The notes beneath the pieces are model-generated. The model did no database searches, had not been told where the DNA came from, and saw only the letters and a program-made list of their open reading frames with translations. Below are positions 1 to 5,847 of a DNA stretch of 6,084 bases, piece after piece. This DNA comes from Bacteroidota bacterium (GTDB lineage Bacteria; Bacteroidota; Ignavibacteria; Ignavibacteriales; Ignavibacteriaceae). The number at the start of each line of letters is the position of its first letter. Position 1 is the first letter of the stretch. The stretch is taken from the NCBI GenBank assembly GCA_021796135.1, contig JAJYOQ010000258.1:1-6084 (forward strand), written 5' to 3'. The position numbers and the translations under genes are program-made.

Positions 1-108
1 ATGATTGGTAAATCTTCTACTGACTTGCTTATTAAGATAATTGAGCAACAAGGAATGCAAGATAATTTTAATGATATAATTATAGATTCTGAAATCTTGA
101 ACCGGTAG
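1..108 (+). CDS. LacI-family transcriptional regulator, C-terminal end only (cut by window edge)
   Basis: Frame 1 is open from the first base to a TAG at 106-108, giving 35 residues. These match the end of the LacI-family fragment at 2593-2700 at 28 of 35 residues and 92 of 108 bases, with the same length and no gaps. The segment corresponds to the last helix and strand of the periplasmic-binding-protein-like effector domain (MGKSS-DLLI-IIEQQG pattern, then DNFNDIIIDSEIL). The ATG at position 1 is very unlikely to be a start, because the aligned codon in the second copy is an internal Ile. The DNA-binding domain, if intact, lies upstream of the window. LacI-family proteins usually bind a sugar and repress or activate nearby carbohydrate genes, so this is the likely local regulator of the hydrolase gene that follows; that role is inferred from position. 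Confidence 0.85.
   Translation: MIGKSSTDLLIKIIEQQGMQDNFNDIIIDSEILNR
1..108 (+). repeat. Regulator-tail repeat, copy A (partner 2593-2700)
   Basis: The last 108 bases of the two regulator reading frames align end to end with 16 mismatches and no indels. Many differences are silent (for example GAG/GAA, CAA/CAG, CGG/CGA, TAG/TAA), so the copies have diverged under protein-level constraint. The match may continue upstream of the window edge. The DNA after the two stop codons is not visibly similar. Confidence 0.85.
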
Positions 109-129
109 AAAGTTTATCATTTCGATCCC

Positions 130-152
130 TAAATATGGATTCGCCATATTTA
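130..152 (+). terminator. AT-rich stem-loop after the regulator gene, possible terminator
   Basis: A perfect 9-bp inverted repeat, TAAATATGG (130-138) and CCATATTTA (144-152), encloses a 5-base loop. It begins 22 bases after the regulator stop codon, a typical place for a transcription end. The stem has only two G-C pairs and no T-run follows on the + strand (the next bases are TAAAAAC), so it is not a classical intrinsic terminator. It may instead be an mRNA 3'-end stabiliser or a protein binding site. Confidence 0.3.
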
Positions 153-190
153 TAAAAACTAAACAACATCTGTTTATTTTGGCATAATAG

Positions 191-221
191 ATACCCGCTT
201 TTCTGCCACAGCAGAGGGTAT
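191..221 (+). promoter_or_regulatory. Bulged stem-loop in the leader of the hydrolase gene
   Basis: ATACCC (191-196) pairs with GGGTAT (216-221), and TCTGC (202-206) pairs with GCAGA (211-215), closing a CACA loop. A 5-base bulge (197-201) lies on the left arm only. This gives 11 base pairs in an otherwise AT-rich spacer, about 110 bases upstream of the hydrolase start. A T5 run occurs at 231-235, nine bases past the stem. It could be an RNA leader element, a weak terminator or an operator. No known riboswitch family is recognised. Confidence 0.3.
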
Positions 222-269
222 GACATGCACTTTTTACGATTTTGTGTAACTTCAGCACTTTATTAACAT

Positions 270-301
270 TTTACCAATCGCATTCTTAAAATAATTATAA
301 T
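270..301 (+). promoter_or_regulatory. Possible promoter and operator region before the hydrolase gene
   Basis: TATAAT at 296-301 is a perfect match to the general bacterial -10 box, 31 bases before the start codon. No good -35 box is found at 17 bases: the nearest TTAACA (263-268) is too far away. The Bacteroidetes-type -7 box (TAnnTTTG) is not found here either. Overlapping it upstream is an imperfect 21-bp dyad at 270-290, of the form TTTA..AAT...ATT..TAAA, of a size that a dimeric regulator such as LacI could bind. In DNA this AT-rich both signals can arise by chance. Confidence 0.2.
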
Positions 302-321
302 CTTTTAATTTTTACTAATAA

Positions 322-327
322 AGAAGG
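322..327 (+). promoter_or_regulatory. Ribosome binding site of the hydrolase gene
   Basis: AGAAGG ends 5 bases before the ATG at 333. It supports this start, as does the textbook signal peptide that follows directly. Confidence 0.5.
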
Positions 328-332
328 TTGAC

Positions 333-428
333 ATGAAAACTAAAATACTCTTTAGTTATTTAATGTTTTTATTCTTTTGCTTTATAGGTTTCGGGAATCT
401 TTATTCCCAAAGTACATCAAAGGGAACT
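333..428 (+). repeat. Signal-peptide module, copy A (partner 2851-2946)
   Basis: The first 32 codons of the hydrolase and of the TonB receptor align without gaps at 20 of 32 residues and 68 of 96 bases, including an identical first 16 bases and shared SQST-KGT after the cleavage site. Similarity stops abruptly after codon 32. This stretch is about 27% GC, like the surrounding genome and unlike the rest of the hydrolase gene. Confidence 0.8.
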
Positions 429-2156
429 GTAAGCCAGTCCTTCGATGGACGGCCTTGGAATATTTCCACTGGGAATCTATCGGTGAAGTTCATTCAGGCT
501 TCTCCCATCGGTGCTTTCCCGCGCACCAATTTCTTTGAAGCACCGCCTTCTGTGGAATCGCAAGTTCGTCTCAAGAACCTCGGTCTTGTTGCCAACGAAG
601 ATTATGTGGCGTGGGGTGCAGTTGAGCGTGAACCCGGCCAGTGGGATTGGAAACAGCATGATGCCATGGAACAAACGCTCCACAAGGCGGGGCTTAAATA
701 TGTGGTTTACTGTTGGGTTCAGTTTCCACCGGTCTGGTTGAGAGATCAGCCGGAGAAGCGCACGCTCATGCGCTGTCTCGAACACGGTAAGGAGACTTAT
801 TACCTGTCGATCTTTGATCCGCGCACGATCGAGTGGTACGACCATTTCTACAAAAAGCTGCACGAGCATTTTGGCGATCGGATCGACGGTGTTTACGCGT
901 GCGTCCTGGGGCCATATGGCGAAGGTAATTATCCGATCCCTGTTCCTGACTGGGTGAACATGGGCCATTGCCACGAGGGTTACTGGTGTGATGATACTTG
1001 CGCGATCAAAGCTTTCCAAACCGCGATGCAACGCAAGTATCGTAAAGTGGCGAAGCTCAACAAGGCGTGGGGCACGAGCTTCAAATCGTTCGGTGAGGTG
1101 CATCCGCAGGAACTTTCAGACGAGAAATTTAAACCGTCACTGCAAGCGTTGCCCACAGTGCAAGACAAACGGCGTTGGCTCGATTTCATCACTTGGTATC
1201 AACAGGCGATCATTGATTTTGCGGAGCAATCCCTCAAAACCGTGTTGAAATATTTTCCCGCTAAGAAAGTGCGCATGAAACCGGGCGGAAATGACGGCGG
1301 TGTGAACCCGCTCCCGTGGGGCACGTATTGTCCCGGTTACGCGAAGATGGCGAAGGGTTACGGAGTCGTTCTTCAGCCTGCGGATTGTCATGGAGCCATT
1401 TTCGGTGACAAGTGGATGGGCACGGCCTACCAGTTCTACGGCGTGAAAGAAAGCACCGAACCGGCGGGCAATCTCAGCGACAAAGCGTTTGTCCAACGGA
1501 TGTTTTCGGACGCTTCCTGCGGCGCAGCACAATTGTTCAGCTACGAGTTCGAACGCCACGCGACGGATGTGCAAAAATACATTCACCTTTTCACTGGCAA
1601 GCCGGGCGAGACGGAAATTGCAGTTTACTTTCCAACGACGCTCTATCGTCTCGGCGTGAACCTGCAACCCACGATTGAAGCCGGTTATCCGCTTCGGGAT
1701 CTTTGCGATTACGATGTGTTAGATGAATTGCTCATCAGCGACGGTGCGCTCACGCCGAAACGCTACAAGGCTTTGGTGATGTTTCAGGCTGACATTATTG
1801 ATCAACCGATCCTTAACAAAATAGATGCGTTCCGACGCGCTGGCGGAAAAGTCATCATAGTCGGCAATGCTCACATAAAAAATGTCGAAGGTCAACTATG
1901 GGGCGGCGCTTCGAAAATCATCCGGATTGCGCCGCTTACGAAACAGCAGAACTGGTTGAAAGAATTGGGCGTCGAACTCGCCGGCTACAAAGGTTTTGAC
2001 GGACAACTCGATGGCCTTTGGACTTCTCGCCGTGGCAAACAACTTTTTGTGTTCAACTCAACCGATAAGCTTGTCGAAGCTAAGATCGACGGTCACTCAA
2101 TTAAGGTTGCCCCTTATACCATTTGGTTCACCCCGCCTGTAGCGCCAAAACATTAA
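333..2156 (+). CDS. Exported GH42-like glycoside hydrolase (putative beta-galactosidase or related), chimeric N-terminus
   Basis: The gene encodes 607 residues and is predicted to hydrolyse a glycosidic bond outside the cytoplasm. Residues 1-25 are a signal peptide (MKTKI, hydrophobic core, cleavage likely after YS before Q26); Cys16 is not in a valid lipobox. Residues ~50-420 look like a TIM barrel with the clan GH-A layout: EPGQWDW at 100-106, the acid/base candidate Glu197 in GPYGEGNYP, and LNKAWGTSF at 242-250, a hallmark of family GH42. The nucleophile candidate is Glu376 or Glu373 in KESTEPAGN. Residues ~425-530 resemble the GH42 flavodoxin-like middle domain (YDVLDELLISDGAL, then FRRAGGKVIIVG), and ~560-600 a small C-terminal beta domain. 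The length suits the family. Glu197 lacks the Asn that normally precedes the clan GH-A acid/base; GPxGE is more like beta-amylase (GH14). The exact family and substrate remain open. No type IX sorting domain is seen. From codon 33 on, base composition is foreign to the neighbours. Confidence 0.8.
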   Translation: MKTKILFSYLMFLFFCFIGFGNLYSQSTSKGTVSQSFDGRPWNISTGNLSVKFIQASPIGAFPRTNFFEAPPSVESQVRLKNLGLVANEDYVAWGAVEREPGQWDWKQHDAMEQTLHKAGLKYVVYCWVQFPPVWLRDQPEKRTLMRCLEHGKETYYLSIFDPRTIEWYDHFYKKLHEHFGDRIDGVYACVLGPYGEGNYPIPVPDWVNMGHCHEGYWCDDTCAIKAFQTAMQRKYRKVAKLNKAWGTSFKSFGEVHPQELSDEKFKPSLQALPTVQDKRRWLDFITWYQQAIIDFAEQSLKTVLKYFPAKKVRMKPGGNDGGVNPLPWGTYCPGYAKMAKGYGVVLQPADCHGAIFGDKWMGTAYQFYGVKESTEPAGNLSDKAFVQRMFSDASCGAAQLFSYEFERHATDVQKYIHLFTGKPGETEIAVYFPTTLYRLGVNLQPTIEAGYPLRDLCDYDVLDELLISDGALTPKRYKALVMFQADIIDQPILNKIDAFRRAGGKVIIVGNAHIKNVEGQLWGGASKIIRIAPLTKQQNWLKELGVELAGYKGFDGQLDGLWTSRRGKQLFVFNSTDKLVEAKIDGHSIKVAPYTIWFTPPVAPKH

Positions 2157-2170
2157 ATATCGGTTATACC

Positions 2171-2200
2171 AAGACCAGTTACGAGACGCTAACTGGCTTT
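2171..2200 (+). terminator. Stem-loop just after the hydrolase stop, weak terminator candidate
   Basis: CCAGTTA (2175-2181) and TAACTGG (2190-2196) form a perfect 7-bp stem around an 8-base loop. The stem can be extended outward through one A-C mismatch, a G-U pair and two A-T pairs to 2171-2200. It starts 15-19 bases after the stop codon and ends in only three T residues, so any termination would be weak. It lies inside the GC-rich segment and probably came with the hydrolase. Confidence 0.4.
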
Positions 2201-2228
2201 GCGCACCCAGCGGAGTTTAGGCGGGGCT

Positions 2229-2251
2229 GAGTGCGGGTTGGCGTAGCACTC
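2229..2251 (+). other. Second stem-loop in the GC-rich 3' flank
   Basis: GAGTGC (2229-2234) and GCACTC (2246-2251) form a perfect 6-bp stem with an 11-base G-rich loop. With the stem at 2171-2200 this makes the 124-base stretch between the hydrolase stop and the regulator fragment strongly foldable. No reading frame of useful length is seen in it. It could be a remnant of an element end, a small structured RNA, or part of the donor's next intergenic region. Confidence 0.3.
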
Positions 2252-2280
2252 CTAGGGGGTAATGTCACTAAGGAATACCT

Positions 2281-2700
2281 GTGGCGAAAGATCGATTTGA
2301 GGGATATAGGTTAGCCCTTAAAACAAATGGGATAGCATTTAATCCGGATTTAATAGTTCATTCTTTTAGAAATTTTGCAGATAGTTATAGGAAAATGTTT
2401 TCTATAATGAAGAGTAAGATGAAAATAGATGGTATTATAAGCATTGGGGGAGTAATCACCTATGGAGCAGGGAAAGCTATATTAGAGAGTAATCATACCG
2501 TACCTAAGGATATAATGCTTGGAGAATTTGGAGATAACGATATAGTCTCCCGTTTAGGAGTTCCATTCTTCACCGTTAATCAAAATCCTTATATAATGGG
2601 TAAATCTTCGGTTGACTTGCTGATTAGGATAATTGAACAGCAAGGAACTCATGATAATTTTAATGATATAATTATTGATTCTGAAATCTTGAAACGATAA
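2281..2700 (+). pseudogene. LacI-family regulator, 5'-truncated remnant (C-terminal effector subdomain only)
   Basis: The 139 residues correspond to about the last 40% of a LacI-family protein of usual length ~340. The frame opens at the conserved AKDRFEGYRLAL motif, continues through GIISIGGVITYGAGKAI, VPKDIMLGEFGDND (the position of the usual GFDD) and FTVNQNPYIMGKSSVDLLI, and ends in DIIIDSEILKR. The helix-turn-helix, hinge and first half of the sugar-binding fold are absent. An in-frame TAA at 2269-2271 closes the frame upstream, so this is not a simple frameshift. The break coincides with the right edge of the GC-rich segment. GTG at 2281 is probably an ancestral internal Val codon. However, AAGGA at 2270-2274 sits 6 bases before it, so translation of an isolated subdomain cannot be excluded. 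It could not bind DNA by itself. Its tail is paralogous to 1-108. Confidence 0.8.
2593..2700 (+). repeat. Regulator-tail repeat, copy B (partner 1-108)
   Basis: This is the second copy of the 108-base regulator end, 85% identical to positions 1-108 with identical length to the stop codon (TAA here, TAG there). Confidence 0.85.
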
Positions 2701-2850
2701 ATTATCTTTTCCAGCAATTTCTTCAAATACACCAATAGACAAAAATTCTATCTATCCACCCAGTTAGACAATAATTTAATTTTCTAAATCTTAAAAGAAA
2801 TCTTCAGTTTTAATTAATTACCATAATTTAATATTAGAAAGAGAGTAAAT
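2701..2850 (+). promoter_or_regulatory. Intergenic leader of the TonB receptor gene
   Basis: These 150 AT-rich bases separate the regulator remnant from the receptor and must hold its promoter unless the receptor is read through from upstream. I see no convincing -10/-35 pair and no TAnnTTTG box. There is an AT palindrome (TTAATTAA) near 2812-2819. The sequence is not visibly similar to the 224-base spacer at 109-332, although both sit between a paralogous regulator tail and a paralogous signal peptide. Confidence 0.25.
2836..2845 (+). promoter_or_regulatory. Purine-rich ribosome binding region of the TonB receptor gene
   Basis: AGAAAGAGAG ends 5 bases before the ATG at 2851. It is a weak Shine-Dalgarno-like tract, which is normal for Bacteroidetes-type genomes. 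The start is mainly supported by the complete signal peptide that follows. Confidence 0.4.
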
Positions 2851-2946
2851 ATGAAAACTAAAATACACATTGGTCTTTTGGTATTTCTATTTTTTTATTT
2901 TGCTGGTGCGGGAACGGTTTTATCGCAAAGTACATTGAAGGGAACC
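2851..2946 (+). repeat. Signal-peptide module, copy B (partner 333-428)
   Basis: The first 32 codons of the receptor are the paralogous counterpart of the hydrolase N-terminus (20 of 32 residues identical, ungapped). Here the module continues smoothly, in the same base composition, into the receptor's first domain. This copy therefore looks like the original context. Confidence 0.8.
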
Positions 2947-5847
2947 CTTGAAGGCCGGATTATTGGATCGGACACAAAGAAAGCGCTTCCCTATGCAACT
3001 GTTATGATCGTAGGGACAAACAATGGTGCTGCTGCTGATGCTGAAGGTAATTACATCATCCGAAATGTTGAAGCTGGAAGACAAGAAATATCTGTCTCTT
3101 ATGTAGGTTATGAAACAAAAAAGGTGAGTACTGTTATTAAAGCAAATGAGAGTAATAAATTAGATATAGCGTTAAAGATTTCTTTCGTAAAAGGTCAAGA
3201 AGTAGTTATATCTTCACAAAGAGCTGGACAACAAAGTGCAATCAATGAGCAGATTAATTCAAAGGATATTGTAAGCATTGTTGCTCCAGATCGTCTGCAA
3301 GAAAATCCGGATGCAAATGCTGCAGAGGCAATAGGACGTCTTCCTGGCATATCACTGGTAAGATCTGGTGGTGAGGGGCAGGCCGTTGTTATTCGAGGTT
3401 TGGACCCAAAATATAGCATGGTTGAAATAGATGGTATTCAAGTTCCTTCGACTAGTTCGACAGACAGGAGTACTAATATAGCAGGTATTTCTCAATATGC
3501 TTTACAGGGTGTAGAGGTTTTCAAAACACTAACTCCGGATATGGACGGGAATGCTACAGCGGGCACAATTAATTTACAATTAAATGAAGCCCCTAAAGGA
3601 TTTCACTATAATCTTATGGCTCAAGGTGGTTATAATTATCTCAATAATGATTTAAAAAATTATAAATTCCAGGTTGATCTAAGTGACAGAGTATTTGACG
3701 ATAAACTTGGGATTTTGCTAGATATGGGTTCCGAAAGGGTTAACAGGAGCTCACAAAATATGACAAGTGATTATGGTATACTTTCTACCGTAACACCAAA
3801 TGGTCAATTCCCGTCGTTATATGTTAACGATATTAACTTAACCGATAATATTAGAATAAATTACAGATCATCTGCAACCTTAGTTTTGGATTATAAATAC
3901 GCAGCGGATTCTAAACTTGTTTTCTCTAACTTTTTTTCTCATTCGTCACAAGCTTTTACAGGTGTTTTAAAAGGATTTGATTTACATGATGCTACCCGTA
4001 ATGTAACTTATTTATTTAATCAAAACCTGGGTAATGGTAATGAACTATACATGAGCTCATTGAAGGGTGAAAACAAATTAGATTTTATTAATTTATCCTA
4101 TGGTGTTGCTTTTTCCCAGACGCATGATTATACACCAAATTCTAGATCATGGTATTTTATATACGCAGCCGGAGTACCGTCGGCTTATACGGATACATCG
4201 AAGAGAAGTTTACCTTTGGGAACAATTGTCAATGCAATAAATAACAACTATCTTTCTTCAACTCAGGGTTTACAAAATACTATACTTGAACCTGTTGGTG
4301 TTAATTCTGAGGATGATATGGACCGGATAGTAAGTACATATTTTGATGCAAAAATTAATTGGCAATTAGACAATAATACATCAGCGTATATCAAATTTGG
4401 CGCTAAATATAAATCTGAAAATAAAAGCAGATATTATTCAAGTCTTTCTGCAAATTTAGGAGTTTTTCCCCAATTCGGAGATACAGTGACAAAATATATA
4501 TCGTGGGTTGATGTAATAGCAAGGGCCCTTACGGCAAATGGGTTTCAAAACGGTAATCTTAATAATTTCCTAGGAGGACAATACAATTTTGGCTGGTATC
4601 CAAATTTTGACAGGTTAAATCAACTTATGGATTGGTATTCAAGCTTTTCCACTTATTATAAAGCCCATCCAAACATAGGCGCAAGCGCGCAAATGTTTTT
4701 ACAGCAGGATATCACCGGTCAGCAGGCCAATAATTATAAATTCAGTGAAAAATATTTAGGCACATATTTAATGGGGGAATTAGATTTAGGCAAGATGATT
4801 ACTTTTATTCCAGGCGTTCGGTATGAAAAAGTTACAGATGATTTAAACGGCTGGTGGGCAATACAAATTCCTTATCCCCAAAGTCCTTACGGTCATCCTG
4901 CTACAGCCACTCATAACGACGAGTATTTTTTACCTGATGCTCATTTAATAATTAGACCGAATGATTGGATGCATATTCATTTTTCATATACAAATTCTTT
5001 AAATAGACCGGATTATTTTAGTCTTGTTCCGCTTACATATATCGTTACAAGTGGTTTACCGCAAATTCTTAATGAGGGAAATCCTGATTTAAAGCCGGAA
5101 CATTGGACTAATTATGATCTTCAAATTGCTTTCTATAATAATGAAATAGGTTACCTGGGAGTTAACGGTTTTTATAAAATAGCAAAAGATGTAATATGGA
5201 CCCCAGTACATGTTAGAATGCCCGGTGATCCACTGCCGGCGGGCTTTGAAAACATTTTCCAACAGAGTGCTGTTGTTAATATAACGCAGCCGGTCAATAT
5301 GGATTATCCGGTTTTCTTAAAAGGATTAGAATTAGAATGGCAAACAAGTTTTTGGTATTTACCAAAACCGTTTAGTTATTTTTCCTTATACGCCAATTAT
5401 ACATTGATGAATTCATCGACAAAGTATCCAAGATATACAACTCTAAATGAACAAGTTGGGACAGATAGTAGAGGGAGACCTATCTATAAATTAATTACTA
5501 CTTATTACGTTGATAATGGTTCGATGGTAAATCAACCTGATAATATTGCTAATTTGTCTTTAGGATATAACTATGAAGGTTTAAATGTGTGGCTCTCCTA
5601 TGAATTTTCGGGTCAAAAACTTGCTGGATTTAATCCTCAACCGGAGTTAAGTACATATGACTTAAGTTTCCAAAGATATGACCTACAGATAACGCAGAAA
5701 CTACCAATTAAAAATCTTGAGGCATTATTTAACTTTGCAAACATTAATAATCCAACCGATATTTCTAAGTTAAGTGGTGATCCTAGGCCTAATTATTCAG
5801 AAAACTATGGATGGACAATGGATTTGGGTTTAAGATATAATTTATAA
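2851..5847 (+). CDS. TonB-dependent outer-membrane receptor with carboxypeptidase-regulatory-like N-terminal domain
   Basis: This is a complete 998-residue outer-membrane active transporter, expected to import a ligand using TonB energy. Residues 1-25 are a signal peptide (cleavage before Q26). Residues ~32-110 form a CarboxypepD_reg-like beta domain (GRIIGSDTKKALPYATV, GNYIIRNVEAG, SVSYVGYET). EVVISSQR at 117-124 may include the TonB box. The plug spans ~126-248, with PDANAAEAIGRLPGI (153-167), IRGLDPKYSMVEIDG (181-195) and VFKTLTPDMDGNATAGTINL (223-242). These motifs resemble the Xanthomonas/Caulobacter-type receptor group (TIGR01782-like) more than classical SusC. The rest, ~250-998, is an aromatic-rich beta barrel ending in DLGLRYNL. 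No susD-like gene follows in the window. Composition is AT-rich and native-looking. The upstream hydrolase suggests a carbohydrate ligand, but the plug and barrel do not reveal which. Confidence 0.9.
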   Translation: MKTKIHIGLLVFLFFYFAGAGTVLSQSTLKGTLEGRIIGSDTKKALPYATVMIVGTNNGAAADAEGNYIIRNVEAGRQEISVSYVGYETKKVSTVIKANESNKLDIALKISFVKGQEVVISSQRAGQQSAINEQINSKDIVSIVAPDRLQENPDANAAEAIGRLPGISLVRSGGEGQAVVIRGLDPKYSMVEIDGIQVPSTSSTDRSTNIAGISQYALQGVEVFKTLTPDMDGNATAGTINLQLNEAPKGFHYNLMAQGGYNYLNNDLKNYKFQVDLSDRVFDDKLGILLDMGSERVNRSSQNMTSDYGILSTVTPNGQFPSLYVNDINLTDNIRINYRSSATLVLDYKYAADSKLVFSNFFSHSSQAFTGVLKGFDLHDATRNVTYLFNQNLGNGNELYMSSLKGENKLDFINLSYGVAFSQTHDYTPNSRSWYFIYAAGVPSAYTDTSKRSLPLGTIVNAINNNYLSSTQGLQNTILEPVGVNSEDDMDRIVSTYFDAKINWQLDNNTSAYIKFGAKYKSENKSRYYSSLSANLGVFPQFGDTVTKYISWVDVIARALTANGFQNGNLNNFLGGQYNFGWYPNFDRLNQLMDWYSSFSTYYKAHPNIGASAQMFLQQDITGQQANNYKFSEKYLGTYLMGELDLGKMITFIPGVRYEKVTDDLNGWWAIQIPYPQSPYGHPATATHNDEYFLPDAHLIIRPNDWMHIHFSYTNSLNRPDYFSLVPLTYIVTSGLPQILNEGNPDLKPEHWTNYDLQIAFYNNEIGYLGVNGFYKIAKDVIWTPVHVRMPGDPLPAGFENIFQQSAVVNITQPVNMDYPVFLKGLELEWQTSFWYLPKPFSYFSLYANYTLMNSSTKYPRYTTLNEQVGTDSRGRPIYKLITTYYVDNGSMVNQPDNIANLSLGYNYEGLNVWLSYEFSGQKLAGFNPQPELSTYDLSFQRYDLQITQKLPIKNLEALFNFANINNPTDISKLSGDPRPNYSENYGWTMDLGLRYNL

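Larger units (their letters stand above)
429..2280 (+). other. GC-rich segment, probable horizontally acquired insert
   Basis: Base composition rises at about 429 (48% GC in 429-480, 55% in a sampled line at 901-960, 56% in 2161-2280) and returns to about 33% after 2280. The flanking regulator fragment and receptor gene give 30-33% in sampled lines. Within the segment codons such as CGC, GGC, CTC and AAG are frequent, while neighbours favour AT-ending codons. The left edge coincides with the end of the shared signal-peptide module and the right edge with the point where a regulator resumes mid-domain. No transposase, integrase, terminal inverted repeats or clear target-site duplication were found, so the mechanism is unknown. 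A donor with moderate GC is inferred (Verrucomicrobia, Lentisphaerae or Planctomycetes are guesses). Confidence 0.7.

Noticed and set aside
1..108. A small complete gene starting at ATG 1
   Set aside because: The aligned codon in the paralogous copy is an internal Ile in the middle of the effector domain, so this is the end of a longer gene cut by the window edge.
477..1667. Long minus-strand and alternate-frame reading frames across the hydrolase gene (for example 477-1103 and 1137-1667 on the minus strand)
   Set aside because: They lie opposite a clearly conserved enzyme in GC-richer DNA, where stops are rarer by chance. Their translations are Arg/His-rich, without domains, signal peptides or ribosome sites.
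2188..2222. Integron attC-like site right after the hydrolase stop (GCTAAC ... GTTTAGGC)
   Set aside because: The position would suit a gene cassette, but the ends do not fit the RYYYAAC/GTTRRRY consensus. The pairing needs bulges, and the hydrolase's 5' end comes from a resident gene rather than a cassette start.
429..2280. The GC-rich segment as an insertion sequence or transposon
   Set aside because: It contains no transposase or integrase, and I found no matching inverted or direct repeats at its two edges. Only a trivial CTGT is shared near both junctions.
3195..3419. Minus-strand 74-codon frame inside the receptor gene
   Set aside because: It is the shadow of the conserved plug domain of the receptor on the other strand.
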